Source: Rachycentron canadum (taxonomy: Eukaryota; Chordata; Actinopteri; Carangiformes; Rachycentridae). From it: a stretch of 64,000 nucleotides of DNA. Position numbers and translations under genes: made by a program. Positions 25,510 through 39,000 of this stretch are shown one piece after another. Position 1 is the first letter of the stretch. The number at the start of each line of letters is the position of its first letter. The notes beneath the pieces were generated by a model. It was given only the letters and a program-made list of their open reading frames with translations, had not been told where the DNA came from and ran no database searches. Location of the stretch: the NCBI GenBank assembly GCA_038496675.1, contig CM076650.1:7648645-7712644 (forward strand). Reading direction: 5' to 3'.

Positions 25510-28500
25510 ATGCTGTGGACAAGGTGGCTCGTGCTGCTGCTCTGCTGGGGGCCCACGAACGGCGAGCTCCAGGCGGATGAGAGGGATGGAGCCCCGGCTC
25601 AGATCCGGGCGGACTCCCGGAGACAGCGGTCCCCTCCGCCGGTGGAGCCCTTGGATTTTGGGTTTGTACCGTCGGCGGTTTATGATACCCACGCTTACTA
25701 CGAGCCAGGAGCCATTGGGATCCTCTTCCACATGGTCCATGCTTTTCTGTACGTTGTCCAACCGAACTCCTTCCCCAAAGGTGAGATTATTACCGCCACC
25801 CCCTCCCCCATCAGCCCCTGGTCCTTTATCTCCATCCCTCAGTTCTGCTTCCTTCTTCTCCCCAGGATTTCTCTGAAATGATGAGGGACATTATCAGGGA
25901 TCCTGTGTGTCCACTGAATACAAATTTTTGTATGGATAAGCCCATCATTCAAATACTTAGTGAATTGGAGTTTATGCGCATGTGTAGTTTGTGTGTGTGT
26001 GGAGTCTGGCTCCTACAGTGGCACCCATCAGATTTCATGACCTCAATTTCAGCTTTATTGCAAATGTTATTACTAATGTACTGTATTTTGGCTTGTGTTG
26101 TAACCGAATGGTGACCCGAGAGCCCCTCTAAAGGATTTTAGTCAGATAAAATAAAGTAAGACAGACCATAATTAATCCAGAGAGGAGTTATAATCCTCAT
26201 ATTCAATATATAGCATACATGTAGTATAGTATATAGTATGATGATGACGACGATGATGATGATGTTAGAAATGTTAGAAATTGCATACATAGAAATAGAG
26301 AAAATGGATGGAAGATAAATGAATGATCTGTATAGCAGTTGTGAATTACACTTCAAGTAGATGTGATAAAACAGTGGTATTGAGTTGCTATGATAATTGT
26401 GATGATATCAGTTTTGATATTTTGAGGTAGCAGAACCAGTAGTGTACAGATCTGACTGAAAATCATCCCACTTTGTCAATGTTTCATAGGAAACCACAAA
26501 CAAAACTGAGATCACATTATTCGAGTAAAGTGATTAGAAAAAATATATATATATATATGTATATATATATACATATATATATATTATATATATTAATTTT
26601 CAGGCTTTTTATCAAAATTTTTGTTTTTATCTTGTGAAATACTTGATATTATCTTGTCCACCAGTCATGACAAACCCCTCAAATGAAAGATGAACTGTGC
26701 TCAAGTTACAACCTGTGCTCAGGGGCCCCAAGCAATTTTTGTTTTAAGGCATAAATGTTGGAATGGAAATGACTGGCCCATAGCTGAAGCATAACAGAAT
26801 ATAACTTTTGTGTTAAACACCATAAACTAAACAAAAGTCCAAATAGGCGCTCAAAAGCTCACAGACTGCAGTGGCAGGAATTATCTGCACATGTATCTCT
26901 ATTCCTGTCTGAGCACAACTTCCAAAAAATACTCAAGTGGCATCCCTCAGTTAAAATCCAACTGAGGCATGTCATCAAAAGAGCATGTACACGCGGTGAC
27001 TGCATGCACTGATGACGTGCACGTGGTGAGTCCATAAACCAATGTTATGAGCAGATTAATGGGATCAATATCTGTCATAGTTCATAAGTGATCCTCTCTG
27101 GGCTCATGCTGTAACATCATTGCACTGATCTAGGGTTGATCAGGTCACATGATCGGTACACACAGAGTACTGTATAGTACCTGCTGTATAGTACAGTAAC
27201 CCAGTGACGGATGTTTAGAGCTAGACCCAATGAAAAGCGGTTTGTTTGTGTGCTGTATGTACAACTATGAGTGGTCACGTTGGAGGATGACACAGTGCAA
27301 TAGGATTGAAGGTTTTAAGTTGCTGCCAATTTGGTGTCCAGGGTTAGGGCCGCTGGCTGGGTAATCAATTAGCAGATCAGCGATTAGAAGAGGCTTTCTC
27401 AGTCACCTGCATCACTGCATAATACCTTAATCCACTGGACCATATGCTGCTACTGTCAGGGACTTTCCAGTATGATTCACTGTCACTGACACGCACAAGT
27501 AGAGACCACCTGGATGTCATGTTGCTCATTCCCACTTCATATGTTGCATGTATGCAAAATCATGCATGTAGTTCACACACGGGATGCACAGACAGACCCC
27601 AAAGCCAATTATTACTCTGTTAATATCTCAGCTGCTTACAACATAAGGTCTGGCAGGTTCACTTGGATATTTTGCCACCTAAACTGTCAGGTCCTCTGAG
27701 CCTTAAATAAATAAAAAGGCCACATATAGGTGGCAGCTACAGAGACAAGCTAATGCTATTAAAAGCTTTCTGTTAATTGAAGAGTTTGTGCATTTTACTC
27801 TATAACCCTAAAATAGTTCAATTAGTATTTAGTACTTACAAAACTGAAAATCCTTTAAAATTTTGCAGTGTCAGGAAAAAATCTGATATGTAGAAAATGT
27901 CTTCATAGACATAGTCCTTCCCACAAAGAGACAGAATGTAAGTTTTATTTCTCATTTAATTTTTCTCATTATACTAATCAGGATAATTTTGGACAATAAC
28001 TTAAAATTACTAAAAAAAGAATGAACCCACATTCACATTTTGTGACGTTTCTCTTGAATAAGATAACAGTACTGTTTGATCTTCAAACTACAGCTTCAAA
28101 GTGGTTGTTATGTCGTCACTCCTGCACATGACCAGGTTAGCGTAGCCTCATGAAAGAAATATTCAGTTTAATTATTAGCAACATTAATCATTTCAATAAA
28201 ATCAGCTTTTGGTTCAGATGTTGCCGAAACATAGACATACGGTGTATATGAGTTATGGACAGTCATAATGTCTTTGATGTTGTTTCACATCATTTTTTTG
28301 ATTTGTAGGTTCATGACTCTAGAAGGAAAGAAAAGCTCGAATGGGCGGCTTTTAAAAAAAGACAGGAAGAAGAGGTTGGCCGAAGACCACAATGATGCAA
28401 TTCTGTGCTCATTTGGCTGAAATTAAAGTTAGATACATTTGTAATACTTGTATTATGTATAAAATGTGGTCAGGTTGCTACATTAAAAGTCATTCAACTG

Positions 28501-31500
28501 CACAAAAAGGCTACACAGATGCTGCATAAACACAGTTCGCTTAATGAAATACAAATTCAACAGTGAGTTTATTAAAATGGTTTATGTCTCTCCAAAAGTT
28601 AGTGAACCCTAACCCACTCGATACAGGAAACAGAAACAGATACGGACTTGTGCGTTTTAAATGATACTGTGTGTGTTTCCTGTAACGCTGTTGGCCATGG
28701 TCGTGGTTAGATCTTCAGTCATTATTAAGTCATTAAGTTATTGTCAAATGATGAAGAGGTGACAGGTTGAGGTTAGGTCAGCGAAAGAGTGGAGGTTAAG
28801 GTGTAGAAATGCAAATCAATGTGAGCGAGAGTGAGTAAGATTGATCCTGTCAGATCAGTTGGATTCTCTGAGGTTCAATAACAAGAATCAGTCATTTCAT
28901 GATGTTATCTCTGAAAACCCATGGTATTTTTGTTAATGTTGTGAATTTTTCAGGTTTCCAGAAGAAGTGAACTGCTTACATCTGAGTTGGTGTACAACGG
29001 GACATCACTGGTTTTTGACCAGCACTGTCTTAACTTCCTCCTGACTGACTCATCTCTTGATACAAATCCATGTGAAGGTTGAATTTAGTGGAAGCATTTT
29101 GGGCTCTTTCACTGTGTGTGGAGTCTGGGTCTTCTTATCCCTCTGATACACACAGGGTAGATTAGAGGATTAGCATTCACAGGGCCAATGCTACCACCGT
29201 GCAGCTACCAGTGCTACAGATGGCATTGTCGCGCACACTTATACACACACGCACACATGAATAGAAACACATGGACTGGCACACACACACACACACACTG
29301 AAAGTGGGTCATAGTCCTGGTATTTGTCTGTTTGCTTTAATTACTGTGATTGGAAGTAGATAGGCTGTTTATCATGAAACAAGTGTCTTAAATCAGATCA
29401 CGCTTAAGAAAGAAACAAATTAGTTGTCTGATCAGGATATTTAAGAAAAGCCTGTGTAAGACAAGGGTGGACTTTCTCCCCAAAATCTCACAATAATCTC
29501 CACATTTACCTTCAGTTATTCATGAAAGCAAGGAGCTTTCAGTGAGTATGAATCTGCATGAATATGAAATATCAACACAATTATGAATAAGTCCAGAAAT
29601 ATTTTTTAAATTTATTATTATTATTATTTATTATTATTTACTGTTGTGATGGTGCATATAAACTCACGTTTGTCAATTTTATAGGTAGCCTATGTGTTCT
29701 ATTATTTGTTTATTCATTTATTTATTTTCTAGTGGGAAAATAAGAGGAATGAGTGGGTGTGGGAGGGGTCAGGCCTGGGAGACCTTATGTCTCCGTATGT
29801 GTGAGTGTAATAGTGCTGTTCTAACCATAACCGTAGTTGTTTTGCTCCAGCTCAAAGTCAGTGTAACTTTCTTCAGCCTCTGCTGCTATAAAGATACATA
29901 CAGTACTCACAGTCTTGTGTAATACTGAGTCAAACATACTGCACAGTTCGTAGTATTTAAAATAGCATAAGCGCTACATAACTGTGCTCTGGCAAACCTG
30001 GCGTCACTTATGTCGTAATACTAACACCTTTTGAACTGCAGCCCACAGCTTCACCTGGTATTAACGTTTTGCCTTGTGAAGGAGTGACCCGGGAACTGTC
30101 TGGGTCACAGTCGCACTTCCTTTTTAATTGTGTTAAACTTGTTTCAAAACCATTTCAGTCAAGACCCCCAAAGAGTCACATGATAGATAAATAGACCAGG
30201 TTCTCAAATTCCAGATATTTATGTTCAATATTTCTATTCTTATGAAATAGTGGGTAGTTCCACCACTGTGGGTTTTAAAAATACTCATTTGGGTGTAATA
30301 TTCCACCATGGTCGCACCTCCTCTCCTAACTAATTTCTGTTTTTCTAAATCATTAAATGTTAAATTTTTTCCTGTGTTCCTTCACTGTCCAGCAACTCTA
30401 CTTCAATAATTTCAGCTTTAATTTACAGTTGAGCCTTAAGTTTTTCTGTAGTTGCACCATAAAGGCAAACAAGTCTAACTAATACACTTACACAGTTTAC
30501 ACAGTTAACCACGCCAGGGGCAAATGTTTCAGCCCTCTGTGTTGTGTGCAGGTGACCGAGCGTTACTTTACTTTTGAGGCCTTTCAGGTAAAATGCAGTC
30601 GAGATGGTTGTCAGGTTGCATAAGGCCCTCCAGTCCACACCTTCCAGTAATCTCTCAGAGCAGGTCAGTGTAGAGGATTGTTCTAGCCTATATTTACACA
30701 TAACGGTAAGAGGGTTGTAGGTTCTGACTTATTTATCACAGCAGCTAACTGGCAGCAGTGTTTATTGGTTTTGTGCTGATGTTTTTAGTTTTACAGTCAC
30801 ATGCCTGGTCCTTTGAGTGTATTTTTTAAACTGTGAAACCAATGGTTGAGCCACATTGTTTGACTGGGTCCAACAGTTTTTTTCAAGGAAGAGACAGAAA
30901 AAGTCAAGAGACTCAGAAAATGCCCAGTAACAATCAATGATATATGAAAAGTTGTTTTATCACAAATAACAGAACAACACAAAAACCACAAGAAATATCA
31001 TGTTTTCTAAAGGGGAAGCCTTTATTCCATATTTCAGTAGATCGGTCATTCGCTCTTCCTGAGTGTTGCACCATACACATGAGTTCATGTTGGCCGGTGG
31101 TCTGTTCATCCCTTCAGATCTAATTCTGGTGGTTGTTTATGCCCCCCTCTTTTCGTTTGCTCCAGCTACCTCTTATACTGGGTCACTGAACTAAGCTGTC
31201 TAAGCTTAACTGCCCTCAGTGGCTAATGCTAACTAAGTAGCTGAGCAACAACAGGTGGTATCAGATGTGCTCATTTGCTGCATCTGCAGAGTTGACAGTG
31301 ATACATTCACCCTGTGTGACAGTCAGACTGCAGTCAGTCCTCTGCAGCCGAACCAGTTTTATTAACAGTCATACAGGTGCAATGATGGAGGAAAAGTAAG
31401 GCAGCCGCCTCCCACCATGAGAGGAAGATAGTGTTAAGAGGATTATCTAAAGGGTTTCTTTTACTTTTACTCACCAGAAAGGCGTCCACAGCTTTACCAA

Positions 31501-34500
31501 TAATTTTAAAGTGCACCCATGATTTAGAGACAGTTTGGTTTTCTGCCAAATCATCTGACAAAAGGAAACAAATGTTAAACACGCTTTAAACACGTTTCAG
31601 GGCCGCATTTGCCTTTGTTTTGATTGAGTAATCAGTGTGGAGAAAAAATTAAAGCTGAAACAATTAACAATTATTCATCATTAAGGTGAAAATATCAGTT
31701 TGTTTCATCTGTTTGTTTCAGAATTTGTTTAAAAATGATTTCCGCTTATTACCAATTACTGCTTCTCAATGAAAGAGCCCAAGCTGGTCAATTTTCACTG
31801 TTTTCACTATATCTGACACTATATATATATATATTCACTATATTTGACATTTTTAAACTGATTAATCAAGACAATAAATTACAGAATATTTGATAAACAA
31901 AATAAAAGTTAGTTGCCCCTGGAGAGAGTGAAGGCAGATAAGTTTAGTTGGCACAGTAGATCTATTAATATTAATTTGATTCACCTCATTTAAAGGTGAG
32001 AGAAGATTTGGTAGATTCAGATTTTGTCTTCATGTGCTTTCTCACCTCACCTGAGGTCAGCAGGTGTGCAGGCAGAAGGCAGAGCCAGACACTGAATGTC
32101 TGGGTGAGTGTGATTGTTTGTTTGTGTGTCTGTTTGTGCATGACAGCTGTGTCGGCATTCGCATGCTAAACTCGTGTCCATCTGCTTGTCGTGAGCAGTG
32201 ATGCCTACTGAAGACTTGCTATGTGACAATGTTACATTCTTAAATTTTGTTTTCTATCACCTCTGTCCATTTCAGCAAAATATTGTTCTTTTTGGTCCAA
32301 TGTGATGATCTGACTAATAACAAACACTGTTGACTTTACTGTCTGTGTAGCTTAAGCAAGTAGTGCTCAATATTCATATGCTGTGTATTTGTTTATATCA
32401 TATTTGCTGGTTCTCACAGCTTTACATCCATTTGTCTGTCATAGTTTTATGTTTAACTGTACAAGTTGTCACATTTTACATAAGGAGACATAGCAGATAT
32501 GACTTTATATTTGTGCACATGCATGCCAGTGGTTTTGTTAGTTTGTATGAGAAAGAATTGGTGTTTACCTGCTGACCAACAGTCTGGGTGAGTCACCATC
32601 CAGGTAGGCTCAGTGCTGGCTGACCTATATAAACACACAGACAGCTGGACTGAACTGCAGTGCTCGTTGGCTACACGCTACACAAGTTCAAACAACTTCC
32701 GCAAAACACACAGCTGTGAAGGTATATGAGAAGATGCAGTCACAACACTGTCCTTGGAAATTAAAAATGACTCCACATAATCTGTGCTGTCTCCTCCTCG
32801 TGAATAGATAAATGGATTTTTTTTCGTCCCAGCGTAGCTTGTCAGGTGTTATACCGGAAGTCCATTTGATTGTCTATAAATCTGGTTGATTAGACCTTCA
32901 TCCTGCTGTACTGCCCATAAAACACTATTGCACAATGGATTATTATTATTATTATCCTGCAGCAGTGTGTCTGTAGACTGAAACATCTGTGTAAATGTCT
33001 TATTTTTTTCAGATCTAATTGTTAAAGTCATTCAACAAAACATGGGAGGAATCAAAATAGAGGAATGGAAAAAGGTATGTTTGATTTAAGTGATCATGAA
33101 TGTGAATTATATCAGTTTAAACCAGTTTTTATAGTAATAAATCACTGTATAAATACTGTACTCAAGACACATGGCAGTAAGAATGACATCATGTCAGGAC
33201 TTTTGACATCCTTGTTTGATATAATTTATTAATTTCACCATTTGTCTTGATGTTGCCTTCACATCCCTTGGAATTGCTCTAACTCATAGTCTCTTGGCTG
33301 TCACACTGACCGTGTTTTGTTTTCTTTGTTTTCCTCCTGCTGCGGCTTTGTGTATGACTGCTTGCTTGTTTGTGTGCGTGTGTGCACATGCGTTTGTGTT
33401 GTTGGACACGGGTACGCGTATGCCATGGCGTTATAGCCAGAAAACGTCGTCCTTTTGCTACAGGTAAACCCCTCGTCACAATGTTCACTCACCACAATTT
33501 ACCCCCACTTGCAAAAATGACTGTGAGTGAAATAATGATTGGATGAATCCTGTCCTCCCTCCAGTGGATCTACTACGAGGCTGGCTTCCTTATATGTGGG
33601 ACCATCGGTGTCGTGTTCGTGGTCCTCACCCCCATCATAGGCATGTGTTTTTGTGTGTGTCGATGCTGTGAGAACTGTGGAGGGGAGATGCACCAGAGAC
33701 AAAGGAAGAACGCTGACTGCCAGAGAGGTTTCTACACTGCCTCGCTCATCGCCACCTCCATCTTCATTATGTGAGTCTTCGCTTAGCATCATCATCATCA
33801 TTTTGTCCATCGCTGCTTTGATGGTAGGATTCTGCTCTCACATCCAGGATATACTGATGAGTTATTAGAAAGTGTGACACTCCAGTTGCGTCTACTCTTT
33901 ATATTGGGACCTAAAGTAAAACAATGAATGTATATCTTGGCATGTATATACTGTATTTTCAGATATACAACAGAAGGAGACACTGGTGTGTATGTCATTT
34001 TACACTATATGTGCTCTGAACTTTAACTAGTCCTCACAAAAATCTGTCTTGAGTGCATTGAGATGTTTTACTACATAAATATTCACTCATTTTATTAGAG
34101 CAGGGTTAAATACAGTACATAAAGAGAAGTTCCTCAAGGATTTACCCTTCTTTGGAGAAATCCCCTTTGTACCCACCACACAGATAAAACTACACACTAC
34201 ACCAGCATGTGTGTTACTTATACTTACTTAAAAAAGTTATAAGGATTTTCAAGTCATTAAAATAAGAAATAAAAGTTCATCAACTTGACAGTACTGTAAT
34301 TTAAAAAGTTCTTATCTGGATAGGAAATCTAGCATAAGATGTGAAATTTTGACCAAAAAAGTGGATACAATTAAACCCTGGCCACACAAGGGTACATACA
34401 TATGTACATGCACTGTGACATAATCTAGACATTTAAATTTCGTCTTAGAAATAATCATGATTGTAATATTACTTAATCAAACAGAAAACATTGTAGAAAT

Positions 34501-35960
34501 ATTATATAATATCATTTCTTAGTTAGTTTCACTTAGTTTTTATTATGAATTCAAGGGATGTACACGTCTTTTTGAAGCACTGTTTATGCATATGCATCTG
34601 TGTCAATATGTGGCCTCTTCACAACGTATATGCACACAAACATAAAACACAAAAACACACTACACAATCACATTCAGATTGGGACCTGCATGTATTGTCC
34701 CTGCTCTGTGGAGGAGGCAGGTGCACAGTCAGAGTAACACGATCTGAGCTGTGTGGGACAGTTAGGTGTTACTGATATCACTTGGCCGACTATAAGAGGC
34801 TTCTCTGTCTGAATGGGAGCTTTCACATCACAAACACGCATGCTCACGCACACCCCAACACACATATGCGCATTTGAGGCACTTTGTAGCCATTTGTGGC
34901 GATATCATCAGGTCAGGGTTTGTCATTACGATTATTTTCTGTTTTCTTGTGCATTTCCTCCTCTGCTGGTTTTTGTCTTTCTAGCTCAGTCTGTGTTTTA
35001 GAAAAATGAAAATAGTGTGGGCAATAGTTCAATTCCTGCTTAAGGGCTCACAGTGTAAAAGAGAAATCTGGCAAGTAAATTTCATACCTTAAAAGGCAAC
35101 TGAAGGATTCTTGCCATAGTAGGAATAATATTCATAAATATCAACATAATAATTAACATTAAAGCTTCATCAAACCTTTTCAGTAAATGACATTGAATGG
35201 TCACAGCATTATCCGTCATGCTATCTTACTTTATTACACTCAATTTGCTCATGTAATAAATTCATCTCACAGAATATCACATTTAATTTGATTTACAATG
35301 TTGAGGTGAATCCAGAAAAAAACATTATCTATCATTTATTTTCCTTCTTAAACCTTCACAGCCAAAGCCAATCACAGGTGACAGGAGGAGGTAGTAGACT
35401 GGCAGATGAATTTAAAGCTTCCAACGGCGTGAGATATTTATTCTATTTATAAAAGGAGCTCAATATCAGTAAGTTCTCCCAATATGATGTACATTCACTG
35501 AGTGATAGCCATGCTTTCAGAAATCCTTTCACCCTTCTCAACTGTTAAGAAAGACAAAACTCTTGAGTGTGAAGATCACAGTGAAACATACACCAACATC
35601 TGGATCAAACCATTCTCCGTTTGTTTAATGACTGTTCTGCCATTCATCAGATCTATAAGGACAGAAAGATGGACAGGTGGAGACGAGTTTGTTCTTCTGT
35701 CATAATCCACATTTTAAGATATAAATGTGACGAACAAAAAATGTATAAATAAACAGACTCTATGTCTGTCTCTAAATCTAGACCCTATGTGTCTGACGAA
35801 CGTGAACTCAGGTAACTTAGCAGGCCGGTCATTTGTCTCTATGAGAGACTGGTGAATCCTCGGTGACTGAATTTTAAGGCTCATGCAGCAAAAATCTCTA
35901 TGTAGCCATGCTGCCACCTCCTGGTCAATAATGGTCATGACAACACTAAAGTGATCTCGC

Positions 35961-36011
<51 letters not shown>

Positions 36012-39000
36012 CAGTTTGGGAGTATTTATTGCCTATACTGCGAACCATAATATCAGCACCCAGATCAAAAGCACTCGCCGGTTCATCAATACCAACATGA
36101 GAGACCTGAGGACATTTGCTAACAACACACCTGCGGTATGCACACATACACACACACATACATACATAATGAAACAATAACACATTCATGTTTGAATTTT
36201 TAGGACTGATCTAATAGTATGTGTGTTTTCCGTTGCAGCAAATTGAATACCTGACAGCCCAGTACACCACCGCAAAGAACAAAGTCCTATCAGACCTCGA
36301 CAGTAAGTTGAACCCAGACTCTTTACAAAGGAATGTGTAACTGTAGTTCTATCATAAACATCTCATTTTTCTGTGTCTGCTGACAGACATTGGGCCATTG
36401 CTGGGTGGGAGGATCCATAGTCAGCTGGAGAAAGAGGTGGTTCCATCACTGGACACTGCCCTGCGCATGGCAGGAGGTAACACTCCCTGCATTAGCTTTC
36501 AAAATGACCTCTTGTTGAACTCAAACAGCTGAGACACACAGCAGTATCACAATGCAATATGGAGGTTCATAAGGTAGAAGACTAGCTCCAGTTTCTGATT
36601 CTGTTTTGGTTTTATTTTATTCAAAATTTTGTCCTTTTAGATGATCCATTTTTGGAACTTCAAACAGGAGTTAAAACAAAAGACACAGTAATACACATAT
36701 CATCTAAAATGTTAAAACTCACTGAAATTCTCAAACACACTCTAATTGCTACAGTTGTAACATAGCCGATCTAATCATGAATTTTGTGACTTGATGCTCT
36801 ATTGTTGCTAATGACCATCTTTTAATGCAGCTTCCTCTCTTGTGGGTTTATTGTCATTATTCAACTTTCTTTTCCTGCTTCTATCTCCTCTGAAATTTTC
36901 TTTTATCTAAAGCAAAAGTTGAGAATGCCATCAAAGGTAATTAGAGCTGATGTGGATTCAGTGGTGTAGTGCTCGTGACTCTGTATTCGTTGATTCAAAG
37001 TGTTAGAAACAGATGGTGAACCCGAACCACTGTTTCACCTTGTAAACCTCCTTTTCCTGTGGTTTTCCCCTTTGGGATCTATTGTGAGTGTAATCAGTGT
37101 TGTAATACTATTGATGGTTTTGTGGTGCATTTATGTGGGGCTCAATATTGGACAACACACTACTATGGATTATTCTTGCAAAAGTATAAAAATTGCTGAA
37201 TTTTTAAAGGTGAAAATTGCTAGTTTTTCAGCCGCATTCTTCCTCTGTTTTTTGCAGCCATGCGGGAAACCAAAGAGGCTCTGGAGAACGTCAGCTCCTC
37301 CTTGGAGGTACTTCACGAGGGGACAGGGAAACTTCAGGCCAGTCTGTCAGGAGAACGGGCCTCTCTGTCTAACACCCTGTCCGACCCTGCCTGCACAAAT
37401 GGAGCTGTGTCTCACACCTGCAACACCATACGATCCACACTGTCCCAGCTGGGAATCAATGCAGACTTCTCAAAGGTACCAAGGAACTGTAGATTAGGAT
37501 TTAAAACCACAAGAGTAGTGCAAGTAAGCATTTATTTTTGCAGCAGTGTCTTTACTTTACTCATCATCTCACCTTTTCACTCTCTGCCTTTAAGCTCCCA
37601 GATGTCCGTCAAGCCTTGACCAATGTCAATACAGTCCTGAGAACAGATCTCAGCAACATTGTACAAAAGGTCAGTCCTTTTGTTAACTCCTGTTAACCAT
37701 GCTCCTGGTCACCCAATAGGCACCTGGCAATGGAAAGCAGTCTATATCTGGATAGGTTAACTGGATAAGTAAAAACATATGTTGATTGTACCTGTAACTA
37801 TAAGCAAGGCATGTTGGAATCAGGATGTAATCAGATAAGCTTGCATTATGATCAGGAAACCCCCACAAAGATGAAAGGCCACCTGATTTCCTGTTAGTGT
37901 CAAGCCAAAGTACAAGCAAAAGCTACAAGTAGTAGCAGTAGCGACAAATTATAAAATGATGACGATCACTCCTGTAATAGGGAAGACATCATGAGCTAAG
38001 TCTTAATTACCTTGTTAAAAGGTGATTTAATTACATTCCTTCACTTGACCTGGGACACACATGCTGCTGTTGACAGGCCTGGCAGATCCAGCTAAGTAAT
38101 TTGCATAGTGACATCAACTCACATTTTATTAATACTGGATTTGATGGCAGAGCCATGTGGATCAATTGTCATTATCTAGATAATGTATCCAAATACAATT
38201 CACCCACCACCTTCACCCTAAACATACCCTTGTTCAAAAACATATATATCCTTTTCTTAATCATCATCTCTCTCTTTCTTTCCACTTCCAGGGTTACTCA
38301 TCTTTTAATGACACACCAAAACTGGTTAAAGAGCAAACTAAAAACATTGTCTCAGGTACAAAAGTGTATATAAACAGTTTACTGTATATTTGTATTTACC
38401 TAAAACATATATAGCTGATTTCCCCTTCTCTTTACAAATGAGATGAGATTAGGTCTGTCTGTAGTATCCTCACCTTTATATTCTTTTTCTCTCATCTTCT
38501 CCTACATACTTGTGGATGCTGAAACCACAGCTCTTCCTCGTAAGTCCTGTTTTGTCTCTTTTTTACCTTCTGATAGACACTCTGCTCTTTTACAATTTTG
38601 TCACATCTGAGGTGACAAGTTATAGGTAAAAAAAATGCACACATTTGTTTTTTCTTTCTGAATTTTTTTTGTCTTTTTGTTTGTACGTGCATAGGAGTGA
38701 AAGGCATGCTGGATAAGATTGGCACAGAGATCAACAGCTTCTCAAAGATGTTCCCAGTGGAATCCTCTCTGGCCAATTTCACCATTTTCCTCTATGACGG
38801 ACAGAAGAAGATTGAGTCCTTTTACCCACAAATTGACCAAATGGATTTCTACAGGTATGTGTGTTTTCTGTTTACACATCTTTATCAAAATGTGGGAAGA
38901 AAAATCTGTAGCATCAGGGGCCAGAATTAGGCTATTTACTGTTGTTAAGAGTTGATGCTAGAGTGCTTATATTGGCCATTATAAATATTTATATAACAAT

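Larger units (their letters stand above)
25781..33012 (+). other. prom1: prom1 intron 1 (7.2 kb)
   Basis: Largest intron of the gene. It holds an AT-rich palindromic tract (26538-26596), a short (GAT)n tract (26238-26265), a CA tract near 29281-29300, (TTA)n near 29612-29640, and a diverged repeat at 31652-31920. No additional exon with prominin-like coding was found. The 2-nt-plus-1 phase join of exons 1 and 2 is complete without one. Confidence 0.6.

Noticed and set aside
25319..25876. 185-codon plus-strand open frame over prom1 exon 1
   Set aside because: It is out of frame with the prom1 coding exon and arises from high GC; its translation is low-complexity and matches no family I know.
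37000..37497. 165-codon open frame
   Set aside because: Starts in a prom1 intron and runs through the exon at 37258-37475 in the wrong frame; the true frame gives AMRETKEALENVS.
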